Of a stretch of DNA of 38,341 nucleotides, positions 15,679 to 23,030 are shown one piece after another. Both the position numbers and the translations under genes were made by a program. The stretch comes from Syntrophaceae bacterium UBA2251 (GTDB lineage Bacteria > Desulfobacterota > Syntrophia > Syntrophales > UBA2251), in NCBI GenBank assembly GCA_002347815.1, contig DDXV01000043.1:1-38341 (forward strand). The letters are read 5' to 3'. Positions within the stretch are counted from its first letter, which is position 1, and every line of letters starts with the position of its first letter. The notes below the pieces were generated by a model. It saw only the letters and a program-made list of their open reading frames with translations, ran no database searches and was not told the DNA's origin.

Positions 15679-16854
15679 ATGAAAAAGCAGGAAATCGATT
15701 ACATCTTGAGCCGGATGCTCGATGCGTACGGGAACGTGTCGGATCTGAACATTACCGTCGGCAAGCCCTTCCAGGTGGAAAGCTCGGGCCAGCTGACCGG
15801 GGTGGACCTCGACCCGCCGGTCGCCGAACTGACGCCCTTCCAGACGGAGATTTTTGCACTCAACCTGATCAACCAGGACCGCCGCCTCACGGAGACGCTC
15901 CTCGCCGAGGGGTCCTGCGACTCGTCGTACTCCCTGCCCGGCAAGGCGCGGTTCCGCGTGAACATCTTTTCCCAGCGGGGCAACTACTCCATCGTCCTGA
16001 GAAAGCTGGAGACGCGGATCCCCACGTTCGAGGACATGAGCCTGCCCGAGGCCTTCCACAAGATGGCCGAGGAGAAGAACGGCATCATCCTGGTCACGGG
16101 CGCCACGGGCAGCGGTAAATCGACGTCGCTCGCGGCGCTCCTGAACGACATCAACGACAGGAAATCCATCCACATCGTCACCCTCGAAGACCCGGTGGAA
16201 TACGTCCACCCCCACCGCAAGGCGACGTTCAACCAGCGGGAGATGGGAACGGATTTCGACACCTTCGCCAACGGCCTCCGGGCGGCCCTGCGCCAGGCCC
16301 CGAAGGTCATCCTCGTCGGGGAAATGCGCGACCGGGAGACGGTGGAGATCGGCCTGTCCGCCGCGGAGACGGGGCATCTCGTCCTGTCCACCCTCCACAC
16401 CGTCGACGCGGGCCAGACGATCAACCGCATCCTCGGCATGTTCTCCAACGAGGAGGAGACCCAGATCCGGATCCGCCTGGCCGACACGGTCCGCTGGATC
16501 GTCTGCCAGCGGCTCCTGCCCAGGGAGGGCGGCGGCCGCGTGGCGGCCTTCGAGATCATGGGGTCGAACCTGCGGACCAAGGACACGATCCTCCACGGCG
16601 AGTCGGAGGGGAAGACCTTCTACGAGATCATCACGGCCGGCAAGGCCTTCGGCTGGACGACCTTCGACGACTACATCGTGGATCTGTACGAGAAGGGCCT
16701 GATCAGCGAGGAAACGGGCAAGGCGTACGCCTCCAACAAGGGCAATGTCGGTCGCGGGATCGATACCGTGAAAAGCGCCAAGGGCGAGAAAACCACGGAT
16801 CTCGGGAAGCTGGAGGTGGATAAGGGCTACGGCAAGCTGAAATCCCGCTTCTGA
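15679..16854 (+). CDS. PilT/PilU-like pilus retraction ATPase
   Basis: A 391-residue paralogue of the preceding protein. The N-terminal motif is VSDLNI instead of SDLHL. Walker A GATGSGKS (141-148), Asp box VTLEDPVEYVH, Walker B KVILVGEMRDRE and His box TGHLVLSTLHT are intact. A C-terminal tail of about 45 residues, rich in Lys and Gly, extends past the usual PilT end, as in PilU. It follows pilT by 18 bases with a GGGGG-type site. In other bacteria such second ATPases assist PilT; the pairing here suggests the same. Confidence 0.88.
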   Translation: MKKQEIDYILSRMLDAYGNVSDLNITVGKPFQVESSGQLTGVDLDPPVAELTPFQTEIFALNLINQDRRLTETLLAEGSCDSSYSLPGKARFRVNIFSQRGNYSIVLRKLETRIPTFEDMSLPEAFHKMAEEKNGIILVTGATGSGKSTSLAALLNDINDRKSIHIVTLEDPVEYVHPHRKATFNQREMGTDFDTFANGLRAALRQAPKVILVGEMRDRETVEIGLSAAETGHLVLSTLHTVDAGQTINRILGMFSNEEETQIRIRLADTVRWIVCQRLLPREGGGRVAAFEIMGSNLRTKDTILHGESEGKTFYEIITAGKAFGWTTFDDYIVDLYEKGLISEETGKAYASNKGNVGRGIDTVKSAKGEKTTDLGKLEVDKGYGKLKSRF

Positions 16855-16931
16855 GTGGCCTCGTTTCCGGGGGCGGATCGAGGCCGTGACCGCACGGTCA
16901 GGACGCGGATCGCAAGCAAAGGAGAGAGAGG

Positions 16932-17441
16932 ATGGACGAAGACAAGATTGCGGGACAGGCGGCGGAAAGCTACGATGCGGCCGACAAGCCGTTCGATTTT
17001 CTCGAGGCCGGCGGCGCCACGGCGATCGTCTGCGAGGCCGATGTGGAGAAGCGGGCCAAGCTGAACGCGGCGCTGAAGTCCCTCGACTACCGGATCACGG
17101 AGGCCGCCAACGCCAAGGACGCCCTGAAGCGGATGCGCTTTCACGTCTATGACGTCGCGGTGATCGACGAGCGGTTCGACGCCGAGAATCCCGACGACAA
17201 CGCCGTGCTCAAATATCTGGCGGGGCTGAACATGGGCATCCGGCGGCAGACGTTCGTGGCCCTGGTGACGGAACGCTTCCGGACGCTGGACAACATGGCG
17301 GCCTTTACGAAGAGCGTCAACATGACGATCAACGCGACCAACCTGGACAACGCGGCGACGATCATCAAGGAGGGCGTCGAGGACAACCGGGCCTTCTACC
17401 ACATTTTCCGCGAAAGCCTGAAGAAGGTGGGGCGGGGCTGA
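16932..17441 (+). CDS. degenerate receiver-domain protein of the pilT operon
   Basis: A 169-residue protein with a receiver-like fold: beta1 TAIVCEAD (Glu35/Asp37 in place of the usual acidic pair), helix KRAKLNAALKSL, beta3 YDVAVIDE with Asp79 at the phosphorylation position, and a Thr at 113. The conserved lysine of beta5 is missing, and about 25 extra residues precede the domain, so phosphorylation may be weak or lost. No output domain. It is the third gene of the pilT operon and is probably a partner of the retraction ATPases (inference). Confidence 0.7.
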   Translation: MDEDKIAGQAAESYDAADKPFDFLEAGGATAIVCEADVEKRAKLNAALKSLDYRITEAANAKDALKRMRFHVYDVAVIDERFDAENPDDNAVLKYLAGLNMGIRRQTFVALVTERFRTLDNMAAFTKSVNMTINATNLDNAATIIKEGVEDNRAFYHIFRESLKKVGRG

Positions 17442-17466
17442 GGCGCCGCGTTCCCGTATCCGACGA

Positions 17467-18447
17467 TCACCGGCCCGCGGGGTTGCCCCGCGGGCCTTTT
17501 TTGTTTGCGCCGGCCCGCAGCTCGGCGTCGAGGGCCTGTTCGTCCAGGCCCAGGGCGCGGCAGGCGGCGGCGAGCCGTTCGTAGAGGGCGGGGGTGTCCG
17601 GCGTCGCGGCGATGGCCGCCCGGAAGGCCTCCAGGGCCTGGCGATGCCAGCCGTCACGGGCCAGGGCGTTGCCCAGGCGGTTGTAATAGGCCCCGGCGTC
17701 TTCCGGTCTCAGGGCGACGGCGGCGTCATAGCAGCCGCGGGCCTCTTCGAGTCGGCCCCGGCGGACGAGGATGTCGCCCAGGGTGCAGTGATAGAGGGGC
17801 TCGTCGGGCCGGGATGCCAGGCAGCGGCGCGCGGCGGTTTCGGCCCGGTCGGTCTCGCCGGCCTTGAGATAGGCGTCGGCCAGGCGCAGGAAAAACACGG
17901 CGCCGGTGTCGGGCTCGAGGGCGGCGGCCCGTCCGTACGCCGCCTCCGCCTCCGTAAAATCCCCCGCGGCGATCAGGGCGTTGCCGAGGCGGCAGAAGGC
18001 CATCGCGTCGTCCGGTTCCATCTCCGTCATTCTCCGGAACGCGGCGGCGGCCTCCGCCGGCTGCGCCGCCAGCAGGCAGGCCTCGCCCAGTTCGCCGAGC
18101 AGGGCGTAATCCTCGGGCTGGGCCGCGCAGGCCCGCCGGCAGACCTCGACCAGGCGGTCGTGCAGCCCGCGCTCCTTGTAGATCCGCACCAGTTCGTCGA
18201 AGCCGAACCCCGTGAAGACCTTCCGGCCCAGTTCCCGGTCCAGGAGGCGCTCGAAGCAATCGATCGCCTCCTCCCAGGCGCCCTGATCGTGGCAGGCCCA
18301 GGCCAGGGCGAGCAGGTAGGACTCCTCGCCCGGGTGGGCGGCGACGAGCGTGCGGTACAGGGCGACGGCATCCTCGAAGCGGCCGTCCCGCATGCATTTT
18401 TCCGCCTCCAGGCGCATCTGTTCGTCTTCGTAGGTCGGCTGGCTCAT
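17467..18447 (-). CDS. tetratricopeptide-repeat protein
   Basis: A 326-residue protein made almost entirely of TPR-type helix pairs; at least seven repeats can be picked out by their spaced G/A/Y pattern and P at the repeat end (for example AFCRLGNALIAAGDFTEAEA and AYYNRLGNALARDGWHRQAL). There is no signal peptide or membrane segment, so a cytoplasmic scaffold role is likely. It is convergent with the pilT operon, and its last eleven codons are also the stem of that operon's terminator. No specific partner can be named. Confidence 0.82.
   Translation of the reverse strand: MSQPTYEDEQMRLEAEKCMRDGRFEDAVALYRTLVAAHPGEESYLLALAWACHDQGAWEEAIDCFERLLDRELGRKVFTGFGFDELVRIYKERGLHDRLVEVCRRACAAQPEDYALLGELGEACLLAAQPAEAAAAFRRMTEMEPDDAMAFCRLGNALIAAGDFTEAEAAYGRAAALEPDTGAVFFLRLADAYLKAGETDRAETAARRCLASRPDEPLYHCTLGDILVRRGRLEEARGCYDAAVALRPEDAGAYYNRLGNALARDGWHRQALEAFRAAIAATPDTPALYERLAAACRALGLDEQALDAELRAGANKKGPRGNPAGR
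17472..17502 (+). terminator. intrinsic terminator of the pilT operon
   Basis: Perfect 11-base GC stem (GGCCCGCGGGG / CCCCGCGGGCC) with a 3-base loop, followed by six T. It lies 30 bases after the receiver gene, inside the 3' end of the convergent TPR gene. Confidence 0.9.
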
Positions 18448-18594
18448 GCCGCTCGCTCCTTCGTGTGTCCGCCCTTCCCCAAGCGGCCCCGCCGCGGCGT
18501 TTCCCGCCGGTCCGGAAGGACGCGCTTCGCACGGGCCGGGGCGGTGTTCAATCCGTGAAGGGGCATCGGGGGGGAAGTCCGGAGAAAATGAATC

Positions 18595-18631
18595 GGGGGA
18601 GGGCCGCGGGGAATTCCCCAGACCCTCCCCC
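18595..18631 (-). terminator. probable terminator of the selenoprotein gene
   Basis: Nine bases after the stop on the minus strand, a 9-base stem (GGGGGAGGG / CCCTCCCCC) encloses a second palindrome (GGGGAATTCCCC). The bases after the stem are only moderately U-rich (one TTTT). Bases 18448-18594 otherwise show no gene. Confidence 0.55.
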
Positions 18632-18639
18632 TTCGGGAT

Positions 18640-18966
18640 TCAGCAACTGCAGGACGTGCTGCACGATGTTCCGCAACCGCCGGACGCGGCGATGTTGGAA
18701 CTCAGTTTGAAACCGGAACCCATCGGAGAGGTGATGAAGTCCACGGTGATCGGTTTGGCCTGCTCCCAGAGGGCCTTTTCGATGATGAAGGTCAGGCCGT
18801 CGTTCTTGAAAACCTCGTCGCTTTCGTTTGGCTCATCCAGAGCCATTCCCAGGGAGGGACCGGATCACCCGCCGCCCATCATCGTGATGCGGACGGAGGC
18901 CGGCCCCTGCCGGTTCTTCATGAAATCCTTGATCATTTCGTTTGCCTTTTCGGTGACTTCCAGCAT
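18640..18966 (-). CDS. HesB/IscA-like selenoprotein (in-frame UGA at codon 34)
   Basis: Reading from ATG 18966 (AAAGGAG upstream) gives 33 codons, then TGA at 18867-18865, then 74 more codons in the same frame to TGA at 18640. Translated through, this is a 108-residue A-type Fe-S carrier protein in which the usual Cys of the GGxCSG motif is encoded by UGA: GGG-Sec-SGPSLGMALDEP. The downstream half (DGLTFIIEK...ITVDFI...GSGFKLSS) is classical HesB/IscA, and the C-terminus is Cys-rich (CGTSCSTSCSC). HesB-like selenoproteins are known in deltaproteobacteria. A stem-loop of the right type follows the UGA. The alternative is a nonsense-mutated gene, but full conservation on both sides argues against it. 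Confidence 0.85.
18829..18845 (-). promoter_or_regulatory. candidate bacterial SECIS element
   Basis: Perfect 6-base stem TGGCTC / GAGCCA around the 5-base loop TGGAT, with the loop starting 26 bases after the UGA codon. A G is present in the first two loop bases. Position and loop fit what is described for bacterial SECIS elements. A weaker hairpin closer to the UGA (TCCC/GGGA, 18859-18847) also exists. Confidence 0.6.
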
Positions 18967-19034
18967 AATCGCTCCTTTGGTTGTTTTCCCTTGCGTCAGC
19001 GTTTCAAATCGCGTTTCTCTCTCAAGGTCGGCAT

Positions 19035-19062
19035 AAGCTATACATTAAAAAAACTTTGTCAA
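19035..19062 (-). promoter_or_regulatory. candidate promoter of the selenoprotein gene
   Basis: On the minus strand TTGACA (19062-19057) is followed by an AT-rich stretch and a TATAGCTTAT segment; the best spaced -10 is TAGCTT after 16 bases. The -35 box is perfect but the -10 is ambiguous. Confidence 0.4.
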
Positions 19063-19108
19063 TCGAATTTTTGGGGGAAGGGGGTTGGCGACCGCCGTCG
19101 ATTTGTGC

Positions 19109-19137
19109 TTGAAGTCTTGTCGGAGGCGGGATATGCA
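19109..19137 (+). promoter_or_regulatory. candidate promoter of the GNAT-VOC-thioesterase operon
   Basis: TTGAAG (19109-19114), 17-base spacer, TATGCA (19132-19137). A 6-base hairpin GACCCC-ATG-GGGGTC (19178-19192) lies between it and the start codon at 19204. Confidence 0.45.
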
Positions 19138-19203
19138 AAGCGAACTTCCCGCTTCAGACAAGCCGTTTCCGTGTTCGGACCCCATGGGGGTCGAGGATCG
19201 ACG

Positions 19204-19704
19204 ATGAATTTCGAGATCCGTCCCTGTTTAGAAGCCGATGCCGGGATTTTGGCCGAGACGATCCGGGTCGCCTTTCGCGACGTCGCGGAACGCTTCGGCC
19301 TGACCCGGGAGAACGCCCCGCGGCACCCGTCCAACTGCTCGCCGGACTGGATCGAAAAGGACATGGCGCGCGGGGTCGTCTATTACATGCTGGAGGACGG
19401 CGGGCGCGCTTCCGGGTGCGTCGCGCTCGAAATGGCCAACGCCGAGGTCGGCTATCTGGAGCGCCTGGCCGTGCTTCCCGGACGGAGACGGCGCGGTTTT
19501 GGGCGGGCCCTCGTCGCGCACGCGCTCTCGGAGGCCGCCCGTCGCGGCGCCCGGCGCGTCAACATCGGCATGATTGCGGAGCAGGCCGAACTGAAGGACT
19601 GGTACCGGGGGCTGGGGTTTGTCGAGGGGGAGACCCGGGAATTCGCCCACCTGCCGTTCCGCGTGACCTTCCTGTCGCAGGGGATCCAAGGAGAAGAACC
19701 ATGA
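19204..19704 (+). CDS. GNAT-family N-acetyltransferase
   Basis: A 166-residue acetyltransferase. Motif A is LERLAVLPGRRRRGFGRALV (about residues 81-100), with the R/QxxGxG/A acetyl-CoA loop, and the C-terminal motif is KDWYRGLGFVEGETREF. I start at ATG 19204, which fits the family; longer in-frame extension upstream lacks homology. The stop overlaps the next start by four bases (ATGA). Substrate unknown. Confidence 0.82.
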   Translation: MNFEIRPCLEADAGILAETIRVAFRDVAERFGLTRENAPRHPSNCSPDWIEKDMARGVVYYMLEDGGRASGCVALEMANAEVGYLERLAVLPGRRRRGFGRALVAHALSEAARRGARRVNIGMIAEQAELKDWYRGLGFVEGETREFAHLPFRVTFLSQGIQGEEP

Positions 19705-20129
19705 GCAGCCACATCCATCACGTGCACATCTTTGCGTCCGATCTCGATCGAACGATTGAATTCTACCAGGACTTCTTCGGGGGCACGGTGGTCCTGGACA
19801 TGGAACTGGCCGGGGCGAGAAACGTCTTCATGCGGATCGGGACCGGCCGCATTCATTTTTACGATCAGCCCTCCCGATTCTCGGGCCGGGGGAGCATCCA
19901 CCACTTCGGGATCCAGACCGACGACGTCGAGGCCGTCGTGAACCGCATGAAGGCGAAGGGCGTGGTCTTCACCAAGGGCATCACGGATGCCGGGTTCTGG
20001 AAATACATCATGGCGCCGGCGCCGGACGACATCCTCATCGAGGTGTTCCAGGTGGACAGGACGCAGATCCCCGCCGACCTGCTCGGTTATTTCGAATGGA
20101 ACGATCCCCGGAAGGAGCCGGAGGCATGA
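19701..20129 (+). CDS. VOC-family (glyoxalase/bleomycin-resistance fold) protein
   Basis: A 142-residue vicinal-oxygen-chelate protein. The two beta-alpha-beta-beta-beta modules are visible: IHHVHIFASDLDRTIEFYQDFFGG and SIHHFGIQTDDVEAVVNRMKAKG. Metal-binding candidates are His (VHIF), Glu/His in the middle (HHFGI), and Glu in ILIEVFQ. GGAG lies just upstream, and both ends overlap neighbours by four bases (ATGA), so the three-gene operon is translationally coupled. The reaction cannot be deduced. Confidence 0.83.
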   Translation: MSSHIHHVHIFASDLDRTIEFYQDFFGGTVVLDMELAGARNVFMRIGTGRIHFYDQPSRFSGRGSIHHFGIQTDDVEAVVNRMKAKGVVFTKGITDAGFWKYIMAPAPDDILIEVFQVDRTQIPADLLGYFEWNDPRKEPEA

Positions 20130-20545
20130 GCGATTACGGAACCTATCTGAAACGACTTCAGGCGGGGGAGTTGCACCTGAACCCCTTCCTCGCCTTCCTC
20201 GACATGCGGCCCGAGGCGATCGACGACGGGTACGCCCGCTTCCGGATGCCGATCCGGCCGGAGTACCTGCAGGGCGCGGGCAACATGCAGGGGGGGATGA
20301 TCGTGGCGATGGCCGACGAGGCCGCCGCCCACGCGATCATGACCCTGCTCAAGCCCGGGGAGGGCCTGACCACGATCGAACTGAAGAGCAACTTTCTCGC
20401 GCCGGTACGGGCGGGCGATTTGGTCGCCGAGGCCCGGGTCTTCAAGAAGGGCCGCACGCTCATGATCGCCGACTGCACGGTGACCGACGACCGCGAGCGC
20501 CCGGTCCTCCGCCTGTCCGCGACGTTCCTGATCATCCGGGAGTAG
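20126..20545 (+). CDS. hotdog-fold acyl-CoA thioesterase (PaaI-like)
   Basis: A 139-residue protein with the PaaI hotdog pattern: LQGAGNMQGGMIVAMADEAAA (the helix with the catalytic acidic residue in ADEA and the N/Q-G-G loop), TTIELKSNFLAPVRAGDLVAEA, and a final GRTLMIADCTVTDD strand. It probably hydrolyses an aryl- or acyl-CoA. ATG 20126 follows GGAGG and overlaps the VOC stop. It is the last gene before the defence island. Confidence 0.85.
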   Translation: MSDYGTYLKRLQAGELHLNPFLAFLDMRPEAIDDGYARFRMPIRPEYLQGAGNMQGGMIVAMADEAAAHAIMTLLKPGEGLTTIELKSNFLAPVRAGDLVAEARVFKKGRTLMIADCTVTDDRERPVLRLSATFLIIRE

Positions 20546-20569
20546 CGGGCGTCGCCGGCGAATCGAATG

Positions 20570-20850
20570 ATCAAATGAAACGTAGGGAACATCCTCGACC
20601 GACGCCTCACGTCTCCGGTATCGCTCGATGATCGCCGTCTCGAACGTCTGTTGCTGAAGCTTCGGAACTTTCAACGTCACCTCGCCCGCGTGTGTAGCTT
20701 CCGCTGATAATGGCCCGCTCGGGTGTCAACACGGGCGCCGCTCCGTTGGTACTTCTCGGCGATATACAACCGATCGGCCTCCGCATCCAGCATCCCGTTG
20801 AGCGTCTCCTCAACCGTGTTCCGGACCAAGGACCCAAGATGATCCCTGAT
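20570..20850 (-). pseudogene. remnant of an IS256-family transposase
   Basis: On the minus strand the translation reads RDHLGSLVRNTVEETLNG, MLDAEADRLYIAEKYQRSG, ARVDTRAGHYQRKLHT, and after a one-base frameshift near 20690 continues GEVTLKVPKLQQQTFETA, IIERYRRREASVED. This is the N-terminal third of an IS256-type (mutator) transposase. The DDE catalytic part is missing, no intact ends are visible and the frame is broken, so it is dead. It sits between the thioesterase gene and the end of brxL. Bases 20851-20933 hold nothing recognisable. Confidence 0.8.
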
Positions 20851-20933
20851 CCGCCTGAAGGTTTACGGTTATCTCCCTCGCATGAATGGATACAATAATT
20901 CCTCACGATGCTGATCCACTAGCCCTCGTCCCT

Positions 20934-23030
20934 TTACCCCTCCGCCAGGGCCTTGAAGGCCGCCTGAGCCGGATCGCTGTAAAACTCGATCTGCATCTTG
21001 TCGATCACCTCGTCGGGCAGCGTGGCAAAATCCTTTCGGTTCACGGTGGGGATCATGACCCGTCTGGCCCCGGAGTCCATGGCGACGCGGAGTTTGTCGC
21101 CAAGACCCTCCACATGGCTCAAGACCCCATGGATGCTCATCTGTCCCAGAACCACCAAGCCTCCCGCAATCGTACGCGAGAGCAGGGCGGATACCAATCC
21201 CACGAAAAAGGCCATCCCCAGATCGCCGGCATCCTTACCCTGCATGAGGCTGATCACCTGGACATTGGCATCATAATGGGTGAGTTCCCGGTCGATGCCC
21301 ATCTTCCGGCCATTGGTCTTCAGATAATCATGGGCCATCTTCGCGGATTCGCGGATGTTCTTTGAAACAACACCGACAAGATTGAATTTTCCTGATCCGC
21401 CGGAAATGTTGATCTGGATCCGGTATAGGGAATAGCGAGCCTCCGCCGAATCATAGCCGATGGTGAAGATATCCCCCGGCGGCAAAGGCGTGTCGGGTAT
21501 GAGCTGGATATTTCCCAGTTCCGGGCAGCCGACGAAGCTCTCTTCGCCTGTCTCCTTGTCAATGTAGGAGAAGTTGACCTTGGCGTATTCGATGCCGCCC
21601 ATCCGCTTGAGCTGTTCTTTCACCCGCCGGCGCATCTCCAGAGCAAAGCGAACGTATTCCTCCATCTCGGCGCGCGTCGGATCATTGGCCGGATGGAGCA
21701 GCTTCACCAGTCCCGAGACGGTTTTTACGACTGCCGTCCGGTCGCGGGCCTCCAGATGGTTACCAAAGGAAAAGAAGCGTTCGTGGGCATCTGCGAAGTT
21801 CTTGTTGCGCAAGCCTTCGTGAAAGATCTCGGCGATGTAATCGGAGATGAAGCCGAGATGGTCCGTAAAATAGGCCGTCTGCATCTTGGGGATTTCCCAG
21901 CCCGGCAGGTAGCCGTGCCAGCGATCGTGGAAGGCCATGTCGTTGCGGATGGAATCAGGCAGTGCTGAAAAAAGGTGGGACACCCGGGCGATGGATTCGA
22001 CGTCGCCGTCGATGTTGCCGTTGAAAACGATCCCCGCATCGGCCTGGATGGTTCCCTTGTCGTCGCCACGGGAGAAAGACCGCTGCTCCATGTACCCCTT
22101 GTACATCTGCTTGTCGTTTTCCTTCTTGAAGTTGGGGCCGGCAACCTCGTCGAAGGCGACCAGGTCGTACCGGACGACCAGACCCGGTTTGTCGTTCCGG
22201 TTCTTCCAACCAAAAAGGTCTGCCACGGAACCCTGCCCCCCGCTCAGCAGGATCACGTAGGGGGAGATTTCCCGATAGACGTAAGATTTCCCCGTTCCGC
22301 GCGGTCCCAGCTCGATGAGGTTGTAGTTCTTCTCCACCATGGGGATCATCCGGGTCAGGAAAAGGAGCTTCCGGCGGGGCGTGAAATCGTTGTTTGTCGG
22401 CTCGTAGCCCATTGTCCGCAAGAGAACGTCGATCCATTCATCCCGGGTGAAGCGTGCCCGTCCCTCCAGAAACTCCTGGAGGTTGGCGCTTGCGATCTGA
22501 ATCGGCTGCAACCGATTCAGGACGAAAGGCCTCGTCGCTCCTTTATGCATGAGGGTTTCGTCATAGGTAATCTCCAGGTTCGCCCATATTCCGCCGGTCA
22601 GGAGGCGTTCGTGCTCGTAGACGAGGTTCTCCTTGATATGGACGTGATCCAGACCCGCGGCGGCCAGGTGCGCCCAGTATTTTCCCCCCTCGTCCTTTTC
22701 ATCGAAGATCACCGTCACCAGGTCGATCAGCTTATGGACGCCGTTTTTCCGCAGGTTGGATTTGATCAGCTCCCCTCGGTCTGCCCGGACGATCCGTTCG
22801 GCAATGATGTCCTTGACCCTCAGGATCCCTTCTTCGATCTCGCCGGCGTTTGTCGTGGAGCAGTACTTGCCGAGCAGGTACTCCAGGACGTAAACGGGGA
22901 TGTTGTCCCCCACCTTGAAGCGTTTGACGAGATCCTTGCGGACCACGCGCCCGGGAAAGGCGTTGAAGAGTTTCTGATCCAAGGTGTCGACCCAACCCGT
23001 CTGATCTCTCCGTTTTTCGTTCATAGCCAT
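20934..23030 (-). CDS. brxL: BREX protein BrxL (AAA+ with Lon-like C-terminal domain)
   Basis: A 698-residue protein, the last gene of the BREX operon. The AAA+ part has Walker A GPRGTGKS (242-249) and Walker B DLVAFDE (289-295). The C-terminal domain (about 535-690) has the Lon fold pattern GLVSALLSR...GLGDKL...ARRVMIP. Lys646 lines up with the catalytic lysine of Lon, but the serine position of the GPSAG motif is Asp603 (DAGDLG). BrxL proteins form DNA-binding ring complexes needed for phage restriction in type 1 BREX. The start overlaps the end of pglZ by ten bases. A start two codons later is equally possible. Confidence 0.92.
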   Translation of the reverse strand: MAMNEKRRDQTGWVDTLDQKLFNAFPGRVVRKDLVKRFKVGDNIPVYVLEYLLGKYCSTTNAGEIEEGILRVKDIIAERIVRADRGELIKSNLRKNGVHKLIDLVTVIFDEKDEGGKYWAHLAAAGLDHVHIKENLVYEHERLLTGGIWANLEITYDETLMHKGATRPFVLNRLQPIQIASANLQEFLEGRARFTRDEWIDVLLRTMGYEPTNNDFTPRRKLLFLTRMIPMVEKNYNLIELGPRGTGKSYVYREISPYVILLSGGQGSVADLFGWKNRNDKPGLVVRYDLVAFDEVAGPNFKKENDKQMYKGYMEQRSFSRGDDKGTIQADAGIVFNGNIDGDVESIARVSHLFSALPDSIRNDMAFHDRWHGYLPGWEIPKMQTAYFTDHLGFISDYIAEIFHEGLRNKNFADAHERFFSFGNHLEARDRTAVVKTVSGLVKLLHPANDPTRAEMEEYVRFALEMRRRVKEQLKRMGGIEYAKVNFSYIDKETGEESFVGCPELGNIQLIPDTPLPPGDIFTIGYDSAEARYSLYRIQINISGGSGKFNLVGVVSKNIRESAKMAHDYLKTNGRKMGIDRELTHYDANVQVISLMQGKDAGDLGMAFFVGLVSALLSRTIAGGLVVLGQMSIHGVLSHVEGLGDKLRVAMDSGARRVMIPTVNRKDFATLPDEVIDKMQIEFYSDPAQAAFKALAEG

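Noticed and set aside
14527..16596. A 689-codon minus-strand open frame opposite both pilus ATPases
   Set aside because: It is a mirror of the two well-supported ATPase genes, caused by high GC; no motif is recognisable.
18640..18846. A separate 68-residue protein starting at 18846
   Set aside because: It is the second part of the HesB-like protein; the first 33 codons, Sec codon and ribosome-binding site lie upstream in the same frame.
20607..20906. A 99-residue hypothetical gene on the minus strand
   Set aside because: It is in the wrong frame across the broken IS256 transposase fragment.
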